A stretch of 13,552 bases of DNA from positions 1 through 13,552 of the forward strand of contig CAMWOK010000051.1 of assembly GCA_947175845.1 (NCBI GenBank). Direction: 5' to 3'. Of this stretch, positions 6,275-12,737 are shown piece after piece; within the stretch, counting starts at the first letter, position 1; every line of letters begins with the position of its first letter. Under the pieces are notes generated by a model. The model saw only the letters and a list, made by a program, of their open reading frames with translations. It did not search any database and had not been told where the DNA came from. The DNA comes from an uncultured Lachnospiraceae bacterium. GTDB taxonomy: Bacteria > Bacillota > Clostridia > Lachnospirales > Lachnospiraceae. A program made the position numbers and the translations under genes.

Positions 6275-6982
6275 TTGAACTTTAAATCAAACCTGAACAA
6301 AAGTTTTAATACACAAACTTCCATGCACAAACTTGTTATAATATTTGTAATACTTTTATGCAGCGCATTTCTCCTTGTCGGATCAGCCTGGTATCTTGCC
6401 CGCGCAAAACAGGTTGGCCCGGATCTGCCGGTTCGGCAGAACACCGCGCTCTACCCGTCCCTCTCCCTGCCAGAGCTGACCGCCTCGGCGTCGATTGTCG
6501 TGCGGGCCGAGGTCGTCCGGGTCGGTGATACCATTTTGAAGGAGATCCCAGTGTCCTTATCAGAAGATATGGAGACGGCAGGGGGAAGTATCGGCATTCC
6601 CGTCACGCCTATAACCCTGGCAGTCCGTTTCGCCATCAAGGGCGACACGCTTGAAAAAAAGCTTACCTACTATGAGGACGGCGGACAAACTGACACTTAT
6701 ATCCAGCTGCCAAATGGATATGCCATGGAAAAGGGAATGGAGGTCATCCTGTTCTTAAACGCAGACGGCTATGGCTGGGGCGCACAGAGTATCTTTCCAG
6801 TTGATGCGGATCAGGTCATCCTGACCAATGCGGCCGCAGACTACATTGGGCGGGACAACGTGGCCACACTGGAAACACAGGCTCTGGATTCGTGCGTAAA
6901 AAATCAGATCAAAGCAAAACAGGTTCCTGTGATGCCCGTCGACGCGTTTATCCACTTGATTCAGTCGATGGAGACAGAATAA
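6275..6982 (+). CDS. Membrane-anchored protein of unknown function, extracellular domain (TTG start)
   Basis: I do not recognise a named family with confidence. The 235-residue product has one N-terminal hydrophobic segment (about 19-41, LVIIFVILLCSAFLLVGSAW) without a lipobox, so it is probably an anchored protein with residues 42-235 outside the cell. The exported part is beta-rich: SASIVVRAEVVRVG (71-84), then VRFAIKGDTLEKKLTYYEDGG (117-137) and GMEVILFLNADGYGWG (154-169). This resembles small secreted Clostridial proteins in which a residue pattern of the type AxxVVxGxV...LKG...VGxxYVLFL recurs, but that is a loose impression. The TTG start is preferred because AAAGGAG (6261-6267) is 7 nt upstream; the first ATG (6323, codon 17) has no Shine-Dalgarno. 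Monocistronic, ending before a hairpin terminator. Confidence 0.75.
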   Translation: MNFKSNLNKSFNTQTSMHKLVIIFVILLCSAFLLVGSAWYLARAKQVGPDLPVRQNTALYPSLSLPELTASASIVVRAEVVRVGDTILKEIPVSLSEDMETAGGSIGIPVTPITLAVRFAIKGDTLEKKLTYYEDGGQTDTYIQLPNGYAMEKGMEVILFLNADGYGWGAQSIFPVDADQVILTNAAADYIGRDNVATLETQALDSCVKNQIKAKQVPVMPVDAFIHLIQSMETE

Positions 6983-7017
6983 AAAAGGAACAACAAGTTC
7001 ACCCGAATTGGATGCAA

Positions 7018-7048
7018 CAGGAACTATTGCAGAGTAACTCCTGTTTTT
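7018..7048 (+). terminator. Rho-independent terminator after the membrane-anchored protein gene
   Basis: CAGGA (7018-7022) pairs with TCCTG (7039-7043). ACT/AGT extends the stem across a 3-nt bulge, and TTTTT (7044-7048) follows immediately. It lies 36 bp after the stop codon. Confidence 0.6.
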
Positions 7049-7289
7049 CAGACAGCAAAAACAGACCTGTATATAAAAATACAGAGCATGGAAACCACCA
7101 TGCCCCATATTTTTATCATTCCAGAAAGTTTTCTATGTTGTATCTGTGCCCTCTCAAACACTTCTCAATCCGGCTCAGCTCTGCCCCCCAAAGGCATACC
7201 TGGCCTGCCAGACTTCGGATTTCAGATTTCAAATTTCTCTATCTGTTTCGCAGAAGTCCGTTTCCGCCGCGAGTACATTCTTCTCCACA
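7049..7289. other. Intergenic region between convergent genes, minor repeats only
   Basis: No gene is supported. A 6-bp hairpin, GCATGG/CCATGC (7086-7091, 7098-7103), is followed a few bases later by a short T-run and could be a second rightward terminator. GATTTCA occurs twice in tandem (7218-7231) with a degenerate third copy. I see no clear terminator for the leftward gene ending at 7290. Confidence 0.4.
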
Positions 7290-7859
7290 TCATTCATTCA
7301 GAAGATTCTGCACCGCATTCCACTCGATGACAGGCAGGTTCTTCTGGCCGGCTGCGGATACCTGTTTCTTCTTCGCACCTATTTTGACGAAATTGACAAT
7401 CAGGCTTATCACACCGGCAGCCAGACCGATTCCCGCAGAGCCGATCGCTATCAGCACATTCATATCATTTTCAACGAAAAAATAGCAGCCTGCCGCCACA
7501 ATAAGCCCGAGGATAACGCAGACAATCGGCGTGCTGAGCATATCGTTTTTCATGGCACCGAGCGCCCAGGACTGCGGTTTGCGGCAATAGGGGCACTCGT
7601 CCCTGAAGTCTTTGGAATAAATATGTTTTTCCGTGGCATTGCGGTGCGCACTTTTCACCTCACTCACAAGATTCTTGTGCGCCAGCTCGTTTAATTTCTC
7701 TACCTTCTTATCTTCGAGTTTCTTAAAATTGCTGTTCATCTCCGCCTGTGCTGTGATCGTTGCAATAAGCATTCCGCTGTCCTTCATGCACTGCTCGCAT
7801 TGAAATGAATACGGCACATCGATCGAAGCGGTTTTCTTGTGGACATAATACGTTCCCAT
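7290..7859 (-). CDS. Split zinc-ribbon, two-transmembrane-helix protein of unknown function
   Basis: I cannot assign this 189-residue protein to a named family. Two CxxC knuckles, C21/C24 (CEQC) and C89/C92 (CPYC), would form a treble-clef or zinc-ribbon site, but they are separated by a long, helical, charged insert (about residues 40-85) likely to form a coiled coil. Two hydrophobic helices follow: 111-129 (PIVCVILGLIVAAGCYFFV) and 134-157. The tail is short and basic, with a polar C-terminus. There is no signal peptide, so the zinc module probably faces the cytoplasm. The start is supported by AGGAGG (7869-7874), 9 nt from the ATG. It is divergent from the nucleotidyltransferase, with its own promoter. 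Confidence 0.78.
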   Translation of the reverse strand: MGTYYVHKKTASIDVPYSFQCEQCMKDSGMLIATITAQAEMNSNFKKLEDKKVEKLNELAHKNLVSEVKSAHRNATEKHIYSKDFRDECPYCRKPQSWALGAMKNDMLSTPIVCVILGLIVAAGCYFFVENDMNVLIAIGSAGIGLAAGVISLIVNFVKIGAKKKQVSAAGQKNLPVIEWNAVQNLLNE

Positions 7860-7897
7860 GGATGGTTTCCTCCTGCGTGTACAAATTTTTTTCTTAT

Positions 7898-7926
7898 ATT
7901 ATAGTCCTGCCGCGTCCGAAAATCAA
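7898..7926 (-). promoter_or_regulatory. Promoter for the zinc-ribbon membrane protein
   Basis: On the minus strand, TTGATT (7921-7926) is followed after 17 bp by TATAAT (7898-7903). This gives a leader of roughly 30 nt that contains the AGGAGG of the gene at 7290-7859. Confidence 0.7.
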
Positions 7927-8001
7927 CTGTTTTTACATTACTATGGTTGTCAAAACTTGCCGGCTGTCCATCAGCGCAGTACACTTTTATTCCTGTTTCC
8001 A

Positions 8002-8030
8002 TTTATCTTTTGCCCGGATTGTTATATAAT
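8002..8030 (+). promoter_or_regulatory. Promoter for the structured leader and nucleotidyltransferase
   Basis: TATAAT (8025-8030) is a perfect -10; the -35 at 17 bp spacing, TTTATC (8002-8007), is weak. The predicted start, near 8037, falls just before the first base of the closing stem of the folded RNA at 8044. Confidence 0.5.
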
Positions 8031-8043
8031 AGGCGCAGAGCAC

Positions 8044-8150
8044 TCTGTCAGATGTGGGCGCAGCACAAAAATACCCGCCAAAGGCGGGACGTTATCCCGG
8101 TGGTGGAAATGGGATGCACGATGCATCCGCATACACAAATATCTGACAGA
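8044..8150 (+). ncRNA. Candidate structured leader RNA upstream of the nucleotidyltransferase (no family recognised)
   Basis: A perfect 10-bp closing stem, TCTGTCAGAT (8044-8053) with ATCTGACAGA (8141-8150), extends inward as GTG (8054-8056) with CAC (8134-8136). It encloses four GC-rich hairpins that compete for shared arms: A, CCCGCC/GGCGGG (8074-8079, 8083-8088, AAA loop); B, CGGGA/TCCCG (8085-8089, 8095-8099); C, ATCCC/GGGAT (8094-8098, 8111-8115); D, GGATGCA/TGCATCC (8112-8118, 8122-8128, CGA loop). A excludes B, B excludes C, and C excludes D. It lies between a promoter and the ATG at 8178, 27 nt from the latter, so it could be a riboswitch-like cis element or an excised RNA. I compared it from memory with TPP, FMN, SAM, cobalamin, c-di-GMP, THF and T-box cores and saw no match. 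Confidence 0.5.
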
Positions 8151-8177
8151 AATAACGGATTTCAGGCGAGGTGTGAC

Positions 8178-9218
8178 ATGATTTCTTCTGATATATTAAA
8201 GACTGCTGCATATGACTTTATCCAATCGAATGAGCACCTTGGCAGGCATGTGATTCTGCTGGGGCTTGCCGGGAGCTATTCCTACGGGACAAACAACGAA
8301 AAAAGTGACATTGATGTCAGGGGCGTTGCCCTGAACCGAAAGTCGGACCTGATCGGCCTGACCAGCTTCGAACAGTATGTGGACGCGCAGACCGACACCG
8401 TAATCTACAGCTTTATGAAAATGATCACGCTGCTTTTGAGCTGCAATCCCAACACTATAGAACTGCTCGGACTGAATCCGGAGCACTATCTGTACCTGCA
8501 CCCGCTGGGGCAGGAGCTGATTGACAACGCGCATCTCTTCCTGTCAAAGCGGGCCATCCACTCGTTTGGCGGCTACGCGGACGCCCAGCTGCGGCGCCTG
8601 CAGAATGCGCTGGCGCGGGACTCCTACCCACAGAGCGAGAAAGAGCAGCACATTTTTAACTCCGTCAAAAATGCCATGTACGATTTCCGAAAGCGCTACG
8701 CGCCCTTTGAGAACGGCGCAGTCCACATCTACACAGACAAGGCGGTAAACCCTGATTTTGAGCGCGAGATTTTTGTCGACGCAAACCTCACGCACTATCC
8801 GCTGCGCGATTACAAAAATATGTGGAACGAGATGAACAACATTGTCAAAGACTATGACAAGCTCGGCAAGCGCAACCGCAAAAAGGACGACAACCATCTG
8901 AACAAGCACGCCATGCATCTGATACGGCTCTTTATGATGGCGATCGACATTCTGGAAAAGGGCGAGATCCGCACCTGCCGCCGGAAGGAGCACCGCCTTT
9001 TAATGGATATCCGAAACGGCTGCTACCAGAAGGCGGACGGCACGTTTCGGGAGGATTTTTATGCGCTGTTAAACGACTATGAACAAAAGCTTGACGCCGC
9101 TGCCAGACATACAAGCCTGCCCGACGAGCCGGACATGGCGCGCGTGCAGGAGTATGTCATGGCAGTCAACGAGAGGGCAGTGCGGGATGAGGGATTGTAC
9201 TCACCAGTCTTTCTTTAA
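8178..9218 (+). CDS. Nucleotidyltransferase of the RlaP/YcgL type (DNA polymerase beta superfamily)
   Basis: A 346-residue soluble protein. The catalytic signature is GSYSYGT (32-38) followed by SDID (43-46), giving metal-binding D44 and D46; a third acidic residue is likely D73 in DTVIYSF. The helical region after it (CNPNTIELL at 89-97) fits the RlaP/YcgL family (PF10127), whose members are predicted nucleotide-transferring enzymes, some linked to RNA ligases in RNA-repair loci. Substrate and role here are unknown, and no ligase, RtcB or HEPN partner is in the window. The ATG at 8178 was chosen because GAGG (8168-8171) is 6 nt upstream and homology begins there. The frame is open further upstream, to 7947, but that part is the structured leader. 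The last 18 bp overlap the convergent lipoprotein gene. Confidence 0.85.
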   Translation: MISSDILKTAAYDFIQSNEHLGRHVILLGLAGSYSYGTNNEKSDIDVRGVALNRKSDLIGLTSFEQYVDAQTDTVIYSFMKMITLLLSCNPNTIELLGLNPEHYLYLHPLGQELIDNAHLFLSKRAIHSFGGYADAQLRRLQNALARDSYPQSEKEQHIFNSVKNAMYDFRKRYAPFENGAVHIYTDKAVNPDFEREIFVDANLTHYPLRDYKNMWNEMNNIVKDYDKLGKRNRKKDDNHLNKHAMHLIRLFMMAIDILEKGEIRTCRRKEHRLLMDIRNGCYQKADGTFREDFYALLNDYEQKLDAAARHTSLPDEPDMARVQEYVMAVNERAVRDEGLYSPVFL

Positions 9219-11255
9219 GTCCAGATTCCAGTCAAGGCTGTAGGGACCGTCCGGCAAATCGCGCAGCATCTCATAGTAGTGATAGCGCCGCAGTGAGGGA
9301 GAGTCCGCCGTCACTGCAAGATCCCCGTTCCAGAACTGATATCCCACCAGATAGGCATCCATCATTTCCTCCCACGAGCTGTACATTCCCTGCAGGACCA
9401 GCGAATTTTCCAGCGAGGCGTCCATGGCTTCCTCGTAACTCATATAGCCGCACAGATAATAGTCGGCGTAGAGCTGGTTTGCCCTGCACAAATCCCACGC
9501 GGCAATGTACTCCGGGGCAATTTTGTTTTGATGCATCTGGTATGCAATCACATACCTGCCCGGATTTTCTTCAGTCCCCAGCTGCGAAAGCTTATCCAGC
9601 AGTTTCTCCTGGCCCGCATCCAAAAGTCCCCATTCCTCCAGCTGTTCCATGTACTCCCGGCACTTCTCCCTGTGGCCCTCCGCTATCAGGCTGTCCACGG
9701 TCTCCCTGGCCGATTCCGCGTCCCGCACGCTCCAGCTGGACCGAAGCATCATGTCCGCCAGCGCTGCATTATCCTCCGTGGGCTCAAGTCCTCCCACGAG
9801 CTGCCAGTCCCACCCGTTGCTGTAGGTGAGCGCCGCGTAGGATGCGTTGAACCACTGTATTGTCTCCGGAAGGGACGGCGCGCGGCGGTTGTTCAGTCCG
9901 CTCTGCGCCAGCAGGTCCGCCATGGTATCCTGTCCTTTGCTGTCCCTGTCATTCCCTGTCTTTTTATCCCGGTAATACTCCGACAGATTGATTCCATAAG
10001 CCGCCTCCAGCTCCTGCAGCAGCTGGTCGGTGGAAGCGTCATACCCGCCGCTTCTGAGCGTCAGGTCACAGATGACCGCATAGGTGTCCTTCAGTCTGAT
10101 CATGCACCGCACTTTCGCCACTGTATCCTTTTCTGCACCTGTCCCTGCAGTTTCCTCATACGTCACAATGTTGTAGGCCGCCGTCTCGAACCCTTCCATC
10201 GCCATAGTCTGGCTTCTTCGGATATTGCCTGCGCCGGACTCCTCTGCAATGCGGCAGTCCGCATCAGCGTTGTCCTCAAGCCTGGCAAGATAGTTCAGCG
10301 TGGGCAGTTTGTCCCACTCTATCCGCACAGAGACCCCGTGCATACTGGCCAAGATCCTGCTCTGCGTCACCTCCGTCATACTGCCCATGGGCGCCATGAC
10401 CGGGCTCTGCAATGTGCCGTCTGCAAACGCGACCGTCGTCGTTCCCAGATACTGATATCCGTCCGCCCGCTCAAGCGCCGGGCTGCCCTCCTCCGGCTCG
10501 TACACATCCTGTTGCGCTGCCTGCCTCTGCGCGTCCTCCTGTGCCCACACGCCGTCCACAGTCAGACAGTCCGGGGCAATTCCATAGCACTGTGCAAGTT
10601 CCCCGACAATCGGCGCTGTGTGCTCGTCGCTGCCGATTTCTGACAACTCGAGCGTCCACTCCACGCTTCTGCCCGCCTCCCGCATATCAATATAAAACAC
10701 TTTCTTCACCTGGTAGGGAATGCCGTTGTAATCCATCCTGTCCGCTGAGACGACCAGATATTTGTCATCGCCGGCCTCCACAACCTCCCCCGCCTGAACA
10801 TCGGCGTATTCCGGGTCATTCTCCCATTCCTGCGCCTGCTCCCTGGCAAGTTCCTCCCAGATCTCGCAGGCCACATCACTGGATACCTCGGACGTGTAGA
10901 CCATGGCAGAGAATGACAGCCCATGGTCATAATAGCTGAGAAATCCGTTCTCAGACGTGCTGCCAACGGGTGCGTACACCGCGTGTTCCGCCTTGTCCCC
11001 AAACGAATCTTCAACCATCACCTGCTCGATATACGCATATTGTGCGGAATCTTCTCCCTCCGCGGCAGGCGCCTGCGTTGTCTCCCTGGCCTCAGCCACA
11101 GTCTCCTTGTCCGTCTGCTGCGCGGTCTCCTTCTGTTGTGCAGTCTCAGGTTCCTTGTCCCCGCTGCCGTTGTCCGCGTTCCCGCAGCCCGCTATGACAC
11201 AGGCAGTCATCAGTATCCCAAACCATACTTGTATACGCTTCCTCTTCTTGTTCAT
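9201..11255 (-). CDS. Large lipoprotein with duplicated N-terminal domain and C-terminal DUF1266
   Basis: A 684-residue exported lipoprotein. A basic start (KKRKR) and hydrophobic stretch lead to the lipobox IAGC, with C24 as the predicted lipidated residue. A Gln/Glu/Thr-rich spacer (25-70) follows. Two related alpha/beta domains come next, about 73-226 and 266-425; each has an AP[VM]GS[TM] turn (95-100, 288-293), a GLSF/GVSV strand and a closing YGI (224-226, 420-422). Residues 468-674 match DUF1266, including AAWDLCRANQLYADYY (585-600) and SSWEEMMDAYLVGYQFW (626-642). The function is unknown. The start is supported by AGGAGG (11261-11266), 5 nt from the ATG. It is the second gene of an operon, 38 bp after the ceramidase-like gene. 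Its 3' end overlaps the convergent nucleotidyltransferase by 18 bp. Confidence 0.85.
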   Translation of the reverse strand: MNKKRKRIQVWFGILMTACVIAGCGNADNGSGDKEPETAQQKETAQQTDKETVAEARETTQAPAAEGEDSAQYAYIEQVMVEDSFGDKAEHAVYAPVGSTSENGFLSYYDHGLSFSAMVYTSEVSSDVACEIWEELAREQAQEWENDPEYADVQAGEVVEAGDDKYLVVSADRMDYNGIPYQVKKVFYIDMREAGRSVEWTLELSEIGSDEHTAPIVGELAQCYGIAPDCLTVDGVWAQEDAQRQAAQQDVYEPEEGSPALERADGYQYLGTTTVAFADGTLQSPVMAPMGSMTEVTQSRILASMHGVSVRIEWDKLPTLNYLARLEDNADADCRIAEESGAGNIRRSQTMAMEGFETAAYNIVTYEETAGTGAEKDTVAKVRCMIRLKDTYAVICDLTLRSGGYDASTDQLLQELEAAYGINLSEYYRDKKTGNDRDSKGQDTMADLLAQSGLNNRRAPSLPETIQWFNASYAALTYSNGWDWQLVGGLEPTEDNAALADMMLRSSWSVRDAESARETVDSLIAEGHREKCREYMEQLEEWGLLDAGQEKLLDKLSQLGTEENPGRYVIAYQMHQNKIAPEYIAAWDLCRANQLYADYYLCGYMSYEEAMDASLENSLVLQGMYSSWEEMMDAYLVGYQFWNGDLAVTADSPSLRRYHYYEMLRDLPDGPYSLDWNLDLKKDW

Positions 11256-11293
11256 CGGCGCCTCCTTTGCCTTTCTCTGTCAATGTACAGAAT

Positions 11294-12550
11294 CTATCCC
11301 GGCGCATTCCCGAGAATAAATGCAATAAGTTTCCCTGCGGAATTTCTTTCAAAAGGAAAAACCCTATTGTAATATTTGTAGTATAGTAACATAGACCAAT
11401 AAACTTCATAGCCTCCTTTATCGTACTCTTCTTCTGTGGGAAAATAGGACGAACATCCATTTGTGTATCCATTTACATAAAAGAACGGATTATTTAACTT
11501 CTCCATTGGCTCAAGCGCAAACTCAACCATCAACTCATATGGGACGCCACAAACACACCATTTTCCAATTGCAAAATATTGAACCTCTACCACTTCCTCC
11601 TGCCTGCACACCCCTGCACGATGCAGCTTCTTTATTTCCTCCATCCATGCCCTGCCGTCTATCCCACAATAATTCTTTGCTTCCTGTGCAATTTTTTCCG
11701 CCATCGCTAGAGATGGCACATCCACATACAGGCTCATTTCTCTTGAATACATCTCAATCGACGGCGTGTCTGACACTTCAATCGACGCGATCCTCTGCGA
11801 TAATTTTTCCCAGACAACGGCTGCCATATCTTCTAAAGCGGTGCGCGATCTGACATATTGCGGTCCGTCTGCATCAATTGGCGTTTCTGCGGAATTGAAA
11901 TACTTGGGCGCTATGTTTCCGGCGGCTCCTTGTATCACCATAATCGGGCAACCGCACTTCTCCTGCAGCAACTCCCTGATACTCCCAAAGTAATCCGGTG
12001 ATATCAAATAATTGTCGCGTTTCAGTACATTGCAATGAGCCGTTACTCGAATCAAAAGCAATTTACTTTCTCCATTGTCCAAACCGCATACTTTCAATAT
12101 GCCGGCTCTTTTGTCCAGATTTGGATTATCCGCTCGCCTATTTACGCCAATATCTACTTCTGCATTGTCCCACCCTGCTAAAACCGGATGCATATCATGC
12201 TCCGCGCGCTGTACCTCCATTAAAATATTTCTGCATACCATCTCAAAGTATTCTTGCGAATCATCCACATTTGGCGCGGAATGACAATGGGAAAAGCACA
12301 ACATTACTTTGTCGCGTGGAACTTTCAAATGATTGCTCACTTGAATTCGCAGCATGTCGGCCAATTCCTTCTTAAATCCGATACTGTCAACTGTGATCAG
12401 GCAGTGGCGGCCTTCACTTTCCCATACCGCCACCTGCGCTAACAGCGGTTTCAATATCCCTCTGGATGTATTATCCGTTCTGTTAAATCCAATCAGCTGC
12501 AACGGAATCCTGGGTGTTATGTCTGTTTCCGCATACCCTAATTTTATCAT
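11294..12550 (-). CDS. Neutral/alkaline ceramidase N-terminal-domain-like hydrolase (cytoplasmic form)
   Basis: A 418-residue protein with the landmarks of the neutral/non-lysosomal ceramidase N-terminal fold (PF04734 type): GYAETDITP (5-13), VDSIGF (54-59), SHCHSAP (87-93), AHCNVL (171-176), QGAAGNI (207-213), GVPYELMVEF (335-344), NGYTNGCSSYFPT (360-372) and GGYE (379-382). By analogy with characterised ceramidases, H88, H172, E339 and Y368 would be zinc ligands. It has no signal peptide and no C-terminal immunoglobulin-like domain, so it is a short cytoplasmic relative whose amide substrate is unlikely to be ceramide. An ATG at 12556 is also possible, but the one at 12550 has AAGGA at 7 nt, whereas the upstream one has it almost adjacent. 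First gene of an operon with the DUF1266 lipoprotein. GC is clearly lower than in that neighbour. Confidence 0.85.
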   Translation of the reverse strand: MIKLGYAETDITPRIPLQLIGFNRTDNTSRGILKPLLAQVAVWESEGRHCLITVDSIGFKKELADMLRIQVSNHLKVPRDKVMLCFSHCHSAPNVDDSQEYFEMVCRNILMEVQRAEHDMHPVLAGWDNAEVDIGVNRRADNPNLDKRAGILKVCGLDNGESKLLLIRVTAHCNVLKRDNYLISPDYFGSIRELLQEKCGCPIMVIQGAAGNIAPKYFNSAETPIDADGPQYVRSRTALEDMAAVVWEKLSQRIASIEVSDTPSIEMYSREMSLYVDVPSLAMAEKIAQEAKNYCGIDGRAWMEEIKKLHRAGVCRQEEVVEVQYFAIGKWCVCGVPYELMVEFALEPMEKLNNPFFYVNGYTNGCSSYFPTEEEYDKGGYEVYWSMLLYYKYYNRVFPFERNSAGKLIAFILGNAPG

Positions 12551-12625
12551 TGTCATATCCTTCCCGGTTTATTTTCCACGACATTCTGCTGCATAATGCT
12601 TACAACCATAAAAACGTATAGTCAG

Positions 12626-12654
12626 ATTATACCACTATCTATGGGGCAAAACAA
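12626..12654 (-). promoter_or_regulatory. Promoter with overlapping inverted repeat for the ceramidase-like/lipoprotein operon
   Basis: On the minus strand, TTGTTT (12649-12654) is followed after 17 bp by TATAAT (12626-12631), with a TG extended -10. The -35 lies inside the inverted repeat GGCAA-5 bp-TTGCC (12645-12659), which could be a repressor operator. The leader would be about 70 nt. Confidence 0.6.
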
Positions 12655-12702
12655 TTGCCATGAGCCACATTTCTTATCATTCCAACGCCTTTTCTATAAG
12701 GA

Positions 12703-12723
12703 CCAGAGCATTTAATGCTCTGG
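12703..12723 (-). terminator. Hairpin terminator after the ABC transporter gene
   Basis: A perfect 9-bp stem, CCAGAGCAT (12703-12711) with ATGCTCTGG (12715-12723), closes a 3-nt loop 14 bp beyond the ABC stop codon. The following minus-strand bases (TCCTTATAG) are only weakly U-rich, so termination may be partial. Confidence 0.55.
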
Positions 12724-12737
12724 CCAGCTGCAGCTCC

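Noticed and set aside
8044..8150. Retron, T-box or known riboswitch
   Set aside because: No reverse transcriptase nearby, no T-box core AGGGUGGNACCGCG, and no conserved riboswitch core recognised by eye.
7947..8177. N-terminal extension of the nucleotidyltransferase to an ATG at 7947
   Set aside because: It would translate the promoter and the structured leader; homology starts at 8178, which has its own GAGG.
9528..10643. 371-codon plus-strand open frame inside the lipoprotein gene
   Set aside because: Antisense shadow; composition (Arg, His, Pro, Leu) typical of the reverse strand of a GC-rich gene.
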